64,000 nt of DNA. It comes from Piezodorus guildinii (Eukaryota > Arthropoda > Insecta > Hemiptera > Pentatomidae). The position numbers and the translations under genes were made by a program. Below, piece by piece: positions 49,490 to 59,419 of the stretch (within the stretch, counting starts at the first letter, position 1; the number at the start of each line of letters is the position of its first letter). The notes under the pieces are model-generated. The model was not told where the DNA came from. It saw only the letters and a list, made by a program, of their open reading frames with translations, and made no database searches. Location of the stretch: assembly GCA_023052935.1 (NCBI GenBank), contig CM041295.1, positions 108,626,711 to 108,690,710 of the forward strand, read 5' to 3'.

Positions 49490-49840
49490 CCCAGACTTGT
49501 TAAATGAAAAGACGGAGAACTCCTGCCACCCTTGCGTGGAAAAGCTTCTGAAAGTAAAAAGAAAAATCCTTAGGAAAATCTACGGGCCCAAAAAGACACC
49601 CGAAGGATACAGGCTAAATTCCAACAAAGAAATATACAGTGACAACAAAAGCATGGAGACTTAAATTCTATGGACACATGATGCGGATGAGCCCTGAAAG
49701 ATTAAAACGGGAAATCTTCCGGCGATTCCACCTACGCAAGAACACGACGGGGTTTCTCAAGCGGTTCAGAGGAAGTTGAGGAAGAAAACCTAAACATGAT
49801 ATTCGCGTGGACATTGCAGTCTTTTCACGCTAAAAATAAA
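49490..49840 (+). pseudogene. LINE C-terminal relic
   Basis: The plus strand reads LKVKRKILRKIYGPKKTPEG, then LKFYGHMMRMSPERLKREI, then RFRG. These are the post-RT motifs seen in families A and B (VLRKIFGPKRD; WYGHVCRMS). Frames shift; no RT remains. Confidence 0.75.
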
Positions 49841-50011
49841 TAAAATAAAACGAAAAAATAAAAATAAATAAATAAAAGAAACTACATCCAAGGAGGGCTA
49901 CGCCTAAGTTCACATATTCTCAGCCTTTTCACCAGATCGAGCTCTACAACCACTATCAAATCCCGAAGTTGACAGTGAAAATATTTTAACAACTATTACA
50001 ACAATCATTAT

Positions 50012-50304
50012 TTTTTATTTTCCAGTGTTACAGGCCGTATAGGCCCTTGGCCTCGCGGTGTAATCACCTGGGATATTACAATCACGTTTCTCGATGTATT
50101 TTATACTGTAGGGTCATCATTCCCTTCGGGTAATTTTGTGAGTGACGACCATTTGGCTGACGGGTCTCACATAACCGGGGGAGAGGCTGTGAGTGAATAC
50201 CTATTAATTAAAGAAAAAGTCCCTCTGGTGCTGGGATTCGAACTCACAACCTTTGCGTGAGAGACTAGCGCGCTAGCCACTTAGACACGGGCTCCCCACA
50301 TAAA
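50012..50304 (-). mobile_element. tRNA-derived SINE (type 2) with 9-bp TSD
   Basis: AATCATTAT at 50003-50011 and 50305-50313. The head on minus (from 50296) reads CGTGTCTAAGTGGCTAGCGC (box A) and GTGAGTTCGAATCCCAGC (box B), clearly tRNA-derived. The body includes GAGACCCGTCAGCCAAATGG and CTATACGGCCTGTAACACTG. Confidence 0.85.
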
Positions 50305-50569
50305 AATCATTATAGACGCTATTAAACTGTATTTATCAGGAATACAGTGAACAGTTAAGTTCACAAGTAACCTCCTTTACAAATGGGGCTTAATGAAACA
50401 ATAGGCTATCAAATGTTAGTAATACTTTCCACGTTTTTATTGTATTTATTTCATATTATTTATTTGGAATTACGTCGTTAATTATGTCTTAAGGCTTGAG
50501 CATTAAGAAATTTAAAACTTCTTAATTGGAATGCTTATGGAATTCGGAATTAGACAAATTCTATTGCAA

Positions 50570-51060
50570 TTGCCTGTGTATCCGAAATTCATCTTTCTAC
50601 TATAAAAAAAAATCCTCTCACAAGACTGAAACGACAAGAAACTGCTCGAAAATATCGATTACTACAACACTTACTAGACTAACGTTCAAAACTTCCAGTA
50701 TATTACAAAAGACTCATTTACATCACTATTATCAGACCTGTTTGGACATATGGAATCGAGCTTTGGGCTCTACGAAACCATCTAATTCCTCCCGCATCCT
50801 TACAATCCCAAATCCTTCGCAAAATCCTGAATGCCTCTTATTTTGTCACAAATCAACTTCTCCATAATGACCTAAACATCCCCCCTCTAAAAACCCTCCA
50901 AGGCGACTGAAAAGAAGGTGGCCTCGGGACCTACTGCCTTAAAATAATTATTGAAGTGCTACCACTGGGTAGTTCTTTCTCATGACTTTTTTTTCATTGC
51001 TTATATTTACTTATTGTGTTCTTTAATACAGTTGTAAATCACTATAAATAAATTAAAAAA
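50570..51060 (+). pseudogene. Jockey-like LINE 3' relic
   Basis: The plus strand reads LIYITIIRPVWTYGIELWAL, then SQILRKILNASYFVTN, then LLHNDLNIPP, then the 3' UTR with IIEVLPLGSS-type sequence, ending in an A-rich tail. It has the same organisation as 35588-36331. The frame is broken. Confidence 0.8.
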
Positions 51061-51099
51061 ACAAAATAAAAAATATTAAAAAAATTCATATATCTGGTT

Positions 51100-52476
51100 A
51101 TAAAATTCTGAGAAAAGATAGAAAGAGTCCAACAACTTCAGGATGGGGCTCTTATAATCAAGATCAATATCAGCTTTTCCGAGAACGTTATTTTCGAAAT
51201 AACCCGTATAGAAGCTGTATCGATCCGCTTAAACACACCTCCCAGAAGATTATAACATATTTTTACAAACCGCCAAATAAAAAGCATTGAAAAGAAGAAA
51301 TTCTAAAATTAATGCCTGATATATAACATACTCTAGTGTTAGGTGATATGAACCGAAAACATATCTTTTGGGGATGACGTAAAACATATTCAAATGGCAG
51401 TAATCATTTCCAGGCTCAATAAACAAGCCGCAGCGCCTACGTAATCCACATGTTTTAGAAATGGTTGTACACCCGATATTTTAGATATTCTTTTATCGAA
51501 AAATATAAATTTACCTATATTATGTCATACAATATCTGCTTTTAACTCGAACCATATCTCGGTATTAATTTATGTTTCTATCAAAGTTCAACAAATGTGC
51601 TCTAGAAATTCTCTCATTAAAGGAATAATTGACTGGGACGTGTAAAAAAACTTGATATACCATCATTTTTTCTCAAGAATAATTTTTCAAATCGGTAAGA
51701 AATTGATTTAACCATAGAGCATCTTACGAAAGTAATATCAAGTTGTATTATTGGATCAACTATGCAGACATTCCGTTTCGAAATAAAGTTATTTACAAAA
51801 AGCATTCCAAATTCCATTCTGTCTAAAATAAAAGAGAAACATATAACAATACGACGGTGGATGCGTTGTAAAAATCCAGTAGACAAAAGTAAATGGAGCC
51901 AGCTTAAGCGAGTCATCGAATATTAGCTGGACGAACTAACATTTCCCTAATACAGAGATTATTTCGCTGACCTGGACCCATCTCTCTGGAAGACTACTAT
52001 GCGTCTTTAAAAAAAAAAAAAAAACAAGAAATCGTTCTCAGCTAAATAGAGAACTGTACGTACAACTCCAGTGACCAGGATAAGACTGAAGCTTTTCCAG
52101 ACTATTTTGAGAAGACATTCTCCAACATTTGGAAAAGAGGTCCGACAAGAAGTGATCCATAGAGTAAGGATATCGATGCGTTCTTACGTTTATCTTTAGT
52201 GATAGCTAAACTTCCGCTGAAATTCACGATCCTAAAGAAATAAAAGAACTGATTAACTAGCTAAAAATGAAGAAAAGTCAATGCCAGGACTTGATTACAG
52301 CTGTTATAAAGTTACCCAGGAAAGATGTAATTTTAATCATTACAATATGCAATAGTTGTCTATGCATCGGACACTTTTCTCATTCCTTGAAGAAAGCCGA
52401 ATTATTAGTAATTCACAAGTCAGGAAAAAATGCAAATCAAGTTAGCAGCTACAGGTATACGCCTGTTACCCATTTA
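51100..52476 (+). pseudogene. LINE relic: endonuclease and start of RT, continued at 58547
   Basis: Endonuclease: VLGDMNRKHIFWG, the conserved Asp-Met-Asn, then TRYFRYSF/DILDILLSKN and FNSNHISVLI where the family has a final SDH. RT start: HDPKEIKELIN, KKSQCQDLITAVIKLPRKDV (fourth RT-proximal KSPG-D box, decayed) and LVIHKSGKNANQVSSYRYTP. It stops at VTHL (52476), where the TIR element enters. At 58547 the next codons read IGKLLESVIIGRLSSFLQSK in the same frame. Many stops; an old relic. Confidence 0.85.
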
Positions 52477-53178
52477 GTCGCGTCAATGAAGCTTTTTCGT
52501 CAAAATACCTCAGAAACAGCTCCGATATTGATCATTTTTTTTTTTTATATTAATCAAAATCAGAAACCTTTCAAAGAGGGTAAATAATTATTTATATTGT
52601 TTAAACAATACGTACGTTATTTACATAAAGAAATCAGTTTCTGCGTGTTTTTTAATTATTCGTGTATTAATTTTGGTGTTAAGAATAGTTGTTAAAAGTA
52701 CAATTGTACATGTATTTAAACTGATCAAACAATAGAGCAAACTCCCATGAAGTCCATCAACATAGAGGGTGTTCCTTTCAGGCGTGAAGCAACACCAAGT
52801 GTTGTCTTATGGATATTTTTCAACAGTATATCAGATATTTACATAATAACCATGGTACCAACGTCAAAGTTGTTTTTGATGGATACAATAATGATGGAAC
52901 TAAGGCGTCCGATAGAAATCGCAGATATATAAGTAATACTTCAATCGTTTGAAGAAGATATGCCTCTGAATGCAACTAAAGAGATTTTTTTAGGAAATTG
53001 CAAAAATAAAAATAGATTTATAAATCTTTCTGCTAAAAATTGGCTGAAAATAATATTGAATGGAGTCAAACAGAAAGTGATGCAGATCGTTTAATTGTAC
53101 AATCAGCTCTTGATAGTTCCTTCCATGATGTGGTCGTTGTAGCAGATGCCATTGATGTTTTAGTGATATTGATGGCTT

Positions 53179-53193
53179 TAGCACCTGATGATA
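53179..53193. repeat. 15-bp TSD of the Jockey LINE, copy 1
   Basis: TAGCACCTGATGATA, exact match to 57467-57481; in the host gene it codes for the LAPDD stretch. Confidence 0.95.
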
Positions 53194-53638
53194 TTTTTAT
53201 AGGTCTGTTTTTATTCGTATATATTACAATTTGTCATAATAGACAATAATAATAGTGCTACAGGATCTCATTCATACAATATTTACAATATAAACAAAAG
53301 GAAAGTCAAATTACATAAAATAAAATCAAAATAAATAAACGTATACAATAACAAAATTTATAGACAAAATAAATACAAATAAATGAAGTTAACAAATAAA
53401 TAAACAAAACATGTCACATTCATACCTATGTACAATATTTACAATCAGCTCGGGAACCCCAGACGGGGCTTGTCCCCCCACTTGTGGAAGGACAAGCAGA
53501 GTCAAAGGGATCCCAGCGCCTCCCTCTCAGCCGCATCACTGGTGAGAGCCAGCGGAAGCTAAGTGAGGGCGCCACAGCCACAATCACACCGCACATGAGA
53601 GGAGAATCTGACCAGTGTCAGAACTCCAGAATAGATGT

Positions 53639-56323
53639 TTACAATATGTCTCGGGGCCACTGCCGTTTCAACCTTCTAGGAGGGTTGTATGGATGAGTGG
53701 AGCTGGATAGGGATTGTGCTAGAGGATTAGGATGATGAATGAGGTTCTGGTGGAATTTGGAAAATTTAGATGGAATCAGGTCTGAAATAAATGGAACATT
53801 AAGGTCGTGGTGTAAGGTATAGTTGGAGACATAATAAGGAGCATTTACTATTGTTCGGAGGACTTTGGATTGAAAGGATTGAATGCGTTTGATGTTAGAA
53901 CGTTTGGCTGTCCCCCATAGTTCAAGTCCGTAGGTCCACATTGGTTTCAGTATTGTCTTGTAAAGTAATAATTTGTTGTCAACTGTAAGCTTAGATTTTC
54001 TGTTTAGTAGTCTGTATAACTGTCCGAATCGTCTGTTGAGTTCTTTTCGTTTAAGTCTTGTATGTGGGTTCCAGGTCAATCTTTTGTCTAGTAGTAAGCC
54101 AAGATACCGGACTATGTCTGAGGAAGGAAGCGGTATGGAATTGAAATGAACCATTGGACAGGATTTGCGTCGAAGGGTGAAGGTGACGTGGGTGTATTTG
54201 CTTTCATTAACCTTAATACGCCAAGCATTACACCAGTCCTCGATAAGACAAAGGTGTCTTTGCAGGATTAAGGATGCTATTTCAGGATCGGAATTGGATG
54301 ATAGGATGGCGGTGTCATCTGCAAATGTTGCCAGAAAGGTGTCAGGATGAATAGGAATATCAGCAGTGTAAAGGATGTAGAGGACGGGTCCCAAGACGCT
54401 GCCTTGAGGAACACCGGCCTCAATGGGATAAAAGTTAGAAAATTCTACACCACAGCGAACTCGGAAGGAGCGGTTTGAGAGATAGGATCGTAGAATGAGG
54501 TATAGAGACTGGGGTAAATGCGTTTTAAGCTTGAAGAGTAATCCGGTGTGCCATACCCGGTCAAAAGCTTGCGCTATGTCCAGAAACGCACCAGAACAAT
54601 ACTCTTTGCATTCAAGGGCTGAGGAAATATGGTCTACAACTCGGAGTCCTTGTTGAACAGTAGAATGATGAGCACGGAAACCAAACTGATGGGAAGGAAG
54701 ATTTTGTGATTCAAATATAGGCAGGATTCGTTTTAGAAGGAGTTTTTCAAAGACTTTTGAGAGGATGGGGAGTAGACTAATAGGTCTGTAGGATGAAGTG
54801 TTACTGGAAGGTTTACCTGGTTTTAGGAATAGAAAGATTGTGGAATGTTTCCATAAGAGAGGAAAATAGGTGGTGCGAAGGATGCAGTTGTAGATGTATG
54901 TAAGAAAAATAATGGCTTTCTGGGGAAGTTGTCGCAGGATCTGGGGGGTAAGGAGATCGTGTCCAGGAGATTTACGAAGGGTCAGTTTTTGAAGAAGATA
55001 TTTCACCTCAGATGGATTAATAGCTTTAGGAGGTAGGGAAAGAGGTATTGGTGAGAAAAGGAATTCTTCAACTGTTGTGGTATGATTTCTGTTGGATTCC
55101 GGGTGAGGAGTGAATACTTTGGAGAGGTGTGTGGCGAATTCCTCGGCTTTATCTTCATCAGACGCAGCCCAGGAGTCATCACCACGCCGGAGAGGATGGG
55201 AAACTTTGTGGTATTTTAGGATCTTTTTGGTCACATTCCACAGGGAATTATCTCGAGCTGATAGAGAGGAGAGGTAGGAATTAAAGGACTGAGAACGGAA
55301 GGTCGCCAACTCCCGCTTTAATTGCCTACAATAAAAGTTATAGGAGCGGCGATCTGTTGGGTGTCGGGTTCTTTGCCATAATGATCTGGCTCGGCGTTTT
55401 GCATGGATGAGGTCAGCTAGGTGTTGAGGTAAATGGTTTTGCTGAGGAGTTCTATTGGAGTGCTTAGGAGAGGAGGCAGTCCAGACAGCTTGCTGAATGG
55501 CGGTAGTAAAGGAGTAGACGGAATCATCAAGGTCATCCGGTGTTTTGAGGGTCACACTGAGGTCAATATTATCGGTAAGGATTTGGCGGAAGAGGTTCCA
55601 GTTGACAGGGCCTCGGATAAATGAAGGTGGAATGGGTTTCGGAATAGGAGTTAGGGATACTTTAAGGATCAGTGGACTATGGTCAGAGGATAGTTCATCA
55701 AGGCGAGTTACGGAATAGTTGAGGGAGCCTAATCCGCTGTGAATGAAGAAGTCAAGGATGTCAGGATTACGGTTGGGATCGGTTGGCCAGTAGGTAGGGG
55801 AATCAGGAGGCAGGAGATTGAAATGACGGGAGTTGAGTGCTGACAGCAAATTTCGTCCACGAGAATTCGTGGTTCTCGAACCCCACTGTTGATGCTTGGC
55901 ATTTAAGTCTGCACCCAGAATGAAATGATTTCCTAAGGAATTTAGAAAGGATACAAATTCGGTGTTGGAAATGGAATGTTTGGGAGGGCAATATGCTGAT
56001 GTAAGGGTTACCGGAAAGGAAAAAGTCTTGATTACTATGGCTGTGGTTTGTAGGAAATCATAGGTAGGAAGTGGGAGTAAGTGATGAGAGAGGGACTGGT
56101 GCACAATGACAGCAGTACCGGCATGGGCTTTGCCGTCTGGGTGGTCCGTACGGTATGTTACGTATTGAGGTATTTTAAAGTACTGTTTAGTGGTTAGTCT
56201 AGTTTCAGTAATAAGTGCTACGTCAACGGTTTTGTCTTGCAATAAAGCTGTAAGTTCGTCAGTATGATTTCTAACACCATTTGCATTCCATAGGAGAATG
56301 GATAAGGAGTTAGGTGAAGTCAT
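53639..56323 (-). CDS. Jockey LINE ORF2: endonuclease and reverse transcriptase, 894 aa
   Basis: Intact frame. The APE-type endonuclease comes first (residues 1-220): LLWNANG (Asn13), LITETR (Glu40), LGADLNAKHQQWGS (Asp139, Asn141) and SSDHSPL (Asp214, His215), all catalytic positions present. RT (about 430-740): RKSPGHDLLTP, YRPISLLPILSKVFEKLLL, FGFRAHHST, FLDIAQAFDRVW, AGVPQGSVLGP and the active site TFADDTAIL (667-670). Then LGLLLDKRLTWNPH and a C-terminal region ending PPRRLKRQWPRDIL. No RNase H domain. The protein would nick target DNA and copy its own RNA there. The ATG follows the ORF1 stop directly (TAAATG), which suggests re-initiation. Length is usual for the clade. All key residues are present, so this protein could be active. 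Confidence 0.96.
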   Translation of the reverse strand: MTSPNSLSILLWNANGVRNHTDELTALLQDKTVDVALITETRLTTKQYFKIPQYVTYRTDHPDGKAHAGTAVIVHQSLSHHLLPLPTYDFLQTTAIVIKTFSFPVTLTSAYCPPKHSISNTEFVSFLNSLGNHFILGADLNAKHQQWGSRTTNSRGRNLLSALNSRHFNLLPPDSPTYWPTDPNRNPDILDFFIHSGLGSLNYSVTRLDELSSDHSPLILKVSLTPIPKPIPPSFIRGPVNWNLFRQILTDNIDLSVTLKTPDDLDDSVYSFTTAIQQAVWTASSPKHSNRTPQQNHLPQHLADLIHAKRRARSLWQRTRHPTDRRSYNFYCRQLKRELATFRSQSFNSYLSSLSARDNSLWNVTKKILKYHKVSHPLRRGDDSWAASDEDKAEEFATHLSKVFTPHPESNRNHTTTVEEFLFSPIPLSLPPKAINPSEVKYLLQKLTLRKSPGHDLLTPQILRQLPQKAIIFLTYIYNCILRTTYFPLLWKHSTIFLFLKPGKPSSNTSSYRPISLLPILSKVFEKLLLKRILPIFESQNLPSHQFGFRAHHSTVQQGLRVVDHISSALECKEYCSGAFLDIAQAFDRVWHTGLLFKLKTHLPQSLYLILRSYLSNRSFRVRCGVEFSNFYPIEAGVPQGSVLGPVLYILYTADIPIHPDTFLATFADDTAILSSNSDPEIASLILQRHLCLIEDWCNAWRIKVNESKYTHVTFTLRRKSCPMVHFNSIPLPSSDIVRYLGLLLDKRLTWNPHTRLKRKELNRRFGQLYRLLNRKSKLTVDNKLLLYKTILKPMWTYGLELWGTAKRSNIKRIQSFQSKVLRTIVNAPYYVSNYTLHHDLNVPFISDLIPSKFSKFHQNLIHHPNPLAQSLSSSTHPYNPPRRLKRQWPRDIL

Positions 56324-57466
56324 TTAAGGATTTTTTAAGGAAGGGATTAAGTTTGATACAAGATTAGTAAGTAGTGATATTAGCGGCATAACGAGGGATT
56401 TGATTTCAGTGATGAAGGATGTCATCAAACTTGTAAGGTCTGAGACATTTGATGGAGGAGGAATATGAGAAATTTGATTTGGATGAGGTTTTTGAGGGTT
56501 GGGTAAATTTTGAGGAATAGTTGGTTGTGGAACGGTTTGAGGATTTTGAAGTGTGCGTTGTTCCGGCAGGGCCTCGGCCTCTTTGTTCTGGTTCCCACCT
56601 CCAAGTAGATGGGCAAATGTTACATTGGAATCAATTGTTTTTGAAGGTTGTCTTCTGCTTCTGATCGGTTCAGCTGTTTCATCCAGATTCTGAGGTTTTT
56701 GGTATCTGCTTTTGAGGTTCTTGTAGACTTGACATCCCTTGTAGCTAGCCGGGTGGTCCTTGAGGCACAGAGCACAAACAGCGGGTGTTGATCTTGGTCT
56801 TGTACATTCTTCTGACTTATGTTGTTCACCGCATTTCACACAGCGTGGTATGTGGTGACAATAACTTCTGGTATGACCATATGCCTGACAATTGTGGCAC
56901 TGAACTATTTCTTTCTTAGTGTAAGGTTTTTCAACTCTTACGCTAGTATAGTATAATCTATTGAGGTCATAAATTTTTTCAACTCCTGCTGATGGTTCCA
57001 AGTCCACAAAGAATAGAGGCAGAGGAATTTTATCTTTTGGACGTTTTGGTGACTTGTCGCACTTTATAGCCTATCTCCGTCAGTTCTTCTTGGATAGCTG
57101 CTGCTGGTGTCGAAGGGTGTAGGTTTCTAATTACAACCCTTAAAGCTCTCTCCTGGCGTAACTGATATGTATGAAAATCAGCTTTGGTCTCCGTCAGATA
57201 TTTTACTATTTTTCTGTAGGTTTCGGCGGTAGTCGGGGATATTTTAGTATCACTGGTTCTACTTATACAATAATAACTGTTAGGATCGGTTAATTTGTTT
57301 AGATGCGCACACAGAAGTTGAAAGTTTTTAATATTTTTAACAAATATTGGTGGAGGTTGTGGTTCTTTTGGTATAGGAGAAGATTCCATTGTTTCTTTTT
57401 CAATTTGAAGGATCTGAAATGGGTTCGGTGTAAAAAACGGCGATTCTTCAGTTAATCCTTGTGATG
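56324..57466 (-). pseudogene. Jockey LINE ORF1 (gag-like, zinc knuckles), one frameshift
   Basis: The first frame, 57466-57030, starts mid-protein (SQGLTEESPFFTPNPF) and includes ERALRVVIRNLHPSTPAAAI, typical of the gag RNA-binding region, and ends in VTKTSKR-stop. A one-base shift near 57035 leads to DKIPLPLFFVDLEPS and the second frame to 56324. That frame has three zinc knuckles: CHNCQAYGHTRSYC, CVKCGEQHKSEEC and CALCLKDHPASYKGC. A Pro/Gln/Asn-rich tail and a hydrophobic end follow. Such proteins bind LINE RNA and direct it to the nucleus. The start codon and N-terminus are missing; an ATG at 57509 belongs to flanking DNA and is not the start. Confidence 0.9.
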
Positions 57467-57481
57467 TAGCACCTGATGATA
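57467..57481. repeat. 15-bp TSD of the Jockey LINE, copy 2
   Basis: Second copy of TAGCACCTGATGATA. Confidence 0.95.
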
Positions 57482-58546
57482 AAGAAATATTTTTCTTAAA
57501 ACCAGTCAAAAATAATGTGTTGCAACGAGTTTATTAAACAAAACCATCTTAATAAAATATCCAAAATATTACCAAAAATCATCCCTTTTTCATTCATAAA
57601 TTCACTGGGTGTGATACTACATCTGGTTTTTATAATAAGGGAAAAAATAATTGTATTAAAATTGTTAATAATGATCAGAAATTACGTGCAGCAGCTGAAA
57701 CTTTTATGATTCAAGAACAAAGTGAAGAAATACTTTTTAATGGAGGTATTTATAGTATTCTCACCAGTATGGTGCTAAGACAACCAAAAACTTGAATGAA
57801 CCGCGATACATGCGTTTTATAGAATTAGCTTCAAAAGACAAGAGCGTACAACTCTGCTCATTACCTGCAACAGAGGATGCAGTTTACCTGCAAGTAATAA
57901 TATATATAAGCAAATAATAACTTAATATCTCCCGAAAATTGGGGTTGGCAATTAGATAATTATTTGAAACTAATCAAAATGACGCAACCTGCAGCACCAA
58001 TGAACGTCTTGAAAATTAGATTTTGCTCTTGTAAAACAGGGTTCAGCGTGTGGCTGCAGAAAAAGTGGTTTGTATTGCTCATCCGCTTGCATTGTATGCA
58101 GTGGAAGTGACTGTGACAATCTCCCACCACTTGAAGAAGATGAAATTGCAAATACATAAAATATTGTTGAAAATTAAATGTTCTTTTGTAAAAAAACAAA
58201 ACAAAAACTGTAAAACTGGAAGGAATCAGTCCGGGTGGCTAATTTCTTCCAATTTCTGACTAATTTATTCCAGTAATTCTCAACGGTCAACTAATTACAT
58301 CCAATTGAAAAATTTACATGTTTTTCATTTTTTTTTTTTTTTAGTTTTAATACAAAATAATGAAGCGAAAGATTTTTTCCTATTTAATTAACATACATAT
58401 TGTTTAAATAATATAAATAATTATTTCCCCCCTTTGAATGGTTTCTGATTTTAATTAATATAAAAAAAACAAGACTTTTAAACCTAAAATGATCAAAATC
58501 GGAGGTGTTTCTAAGGACTTGTTTTTTACGGCTTCATTGATGCAAC

Positions 58547-58660
58547 TAATTGGGAAACTACTAGAGTCAGTTATAATTGGTCGACTTTCCTCCTTCTTAC
58601 AGTCTAAGGGCTCGTTTACACGATCGTTCATTTCGACGTTCCAGGTCATCGGTTGAAAGG
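58547..58660 (+). pseudogene. LINE relic, RT continuation
   Basis: Continuation of the relic at 51100-52476 after the TIR element: IGKLLESVIIGRLSSFLQSK, the finger/palm region that normally follows YRP-I-LL. Homology fades after about 58640. Confidence 0.8.
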
Positions 58661-58997
58661 AAAGAAAATAGTGGGGGAAAACCATCGACAAACCGATGTA
58701 CACTTAAAATAACATAATTTAGTCAGAGGTGCTGTAGCACAGAGCAAAAGAATTGGAAATTCATCTCGCAGGCTCAAATCCAGAACTCTGCAAGACATTT
58801 TATTGTGAATATCATTATTCAGCCTTGCATATCTTTGTAATATACAATTATTATTATTATAACATTATTATTAATACTTTTTTTTTAGACTAAAATAGAT
58901 TTTACTTTTATACTTTATCTTCTTGCGTCAAACTTAATATGATTTTATAAAATCATTATTTTTATTTATTATTTTATTTATTGTTCTGTTACCATTT

Positions 58998-59419
58998 TTT
59001 TTTTTTTTTTAAATTCTTTTATTGAAATTTACAACTGTACAATTTACATAGTACAATAAGTAAATGTGCTAAAAACAGACAATTGGCTTGAAAAAGACAT
59101 GAGAAGAATCTACCCAGCGGTAGCACTTCAATGTTTATTTGTTCAGCAGGTCTCGAGGCCACCGTCTTTTCAGACGCCTCGGAGGATTATCGGGAATATA
59201 TGTCGATGAGAGGATGCGGACAAGCGGGTTTGTATGGGTGGGTAATTTGGAATGAAAGGAGGTGTATCGTTTTTGAGCGATTTCTGTAACTAGTGGGATA
59301 TTCAGGTCTCTATGGATGAGTTTGTTGGTAACAAAGTAAGGAGCGTCTAGGATTTCACGAAGGATTTTGGATTGCAAGAATTGGATGCGGGAGGAATTCG
59401 ATGGTTTAGTGGAACCCTA
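58998..59419 (-). mobile_element. 5'-truncated Jockey-like LINE 3' end
   Basis: On minus, the frame 59377-59135 reads MQSKILREILDAPYFVTNKL, then HRDLNIPLVTEIAQKRY, then PPRRLKRRWPRDLLNK-stop. A 3' UTR with the GAAGTGCTACCGCTGGGTAG block and a poly(A) (poly-T on plus near 58998-59013) follow. The 80-residue frame is open, so this insertion is fairly recent. It is the same family as 35588-36331. Confidence 0.88.

Larger units (their letters stand above)
53194..57466 (-). mobile_element. Jockey-clade LINE, nearly intact, 4273 bp
   Basis: Minus-strand element bounded by a 15-bp duplication. Order: ORF1 (gag, from the 57466 edge), ORF2 (56323-53639), a 3' UTR of about 440 bases with a GC-rich first part, and a short A-rich end (CCTATAAAAA at 53194). 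ORF2 is fully open; ORF1 has one frameshift and lacks its start, so the copy is slightly 5'-truncated. It is the best preserved element in the window and is inserted in the nuclease-like gene of the TIR element. Its relatives at 35588, 46380, 50570 and 58998 are decayed. Confidence 0.95.
52742..58165 (+). pseudogene. Nuclease-like (PIN-like) protein with Cys-rich C-terminus, decayed and interrupted
   Basis: Two plus-strand parts separated by the Jockey LINE. Part 1 (to 53193): GVPFRREATPSVVL, then QYIRYLHNNHG and VKVVFDGYNNDGTKASDRN, then KNKNRFINL, then ESDADRLIVQSALDS and VVVVADAIDVLVILMALAPDD. The spaced acidic residues (FDGY, SDAD, ADAIDVL) look like a PIN/FEN-type nuclease core. Part 2 (from 57482): FFLKPVKNN, then IHKFTGCDTTSGFYNKGKN, then LRAAAETFMIQEQSEE, then WGWQLDNYLK, then CSCKTG, and, after a frameshift, ACGCRKSGLYCSSACIVCSG. 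From memory this matches a multicopy arthropod protein type with HAFTGCDTTSA and a CRKxGLxCSxAC tail. I do not know its function. At least three frameshifts and the insertion make it dead. The N-terminal half of the usual protein is not visible. Confidence 0.7.
52477..58546. mobile_element. TIR element with nuclease-like gene remnant, TA TSD, split by a Jockey LINE
   Basis: The ends GTCGCGTCAATGAAGC (52477) and, inverted, GTTGCATCAATGAAGC (58546) open TIRs of about 150 bp. These share CTCCGAT.TTGATCATTTT, TTATATTAAT.AAAATCAG and AAATAATTATTTATATT with interior indels (left to about 52630, right from about 58385). TA flanks both ends (52475-52476, 58547-58548). Deleting the element with one TA rejoins a LINE reading frame exactly (VTHL then IGKLLE). 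Without the nested LINE and one TSD the element is about 1.78 kb. Its interior carries the pseudogene described separately and no transposase I recognise. It is either non-autonomous or of an unfamiliar kind. Confidence 0.8.

Noticed and set aside
53484..53696. 70-codon plus-strand frame
   Set aside because: Antisense to the 3' UTR and end of ORF2 of the Jockey LINE.
57482..57509. ATG at 57509 as the start of the Jockey ORF1
   Set aside because: It lies outside the TSD-defined element and belongs to the opposite strand of the interrupted nuclease-like gene.
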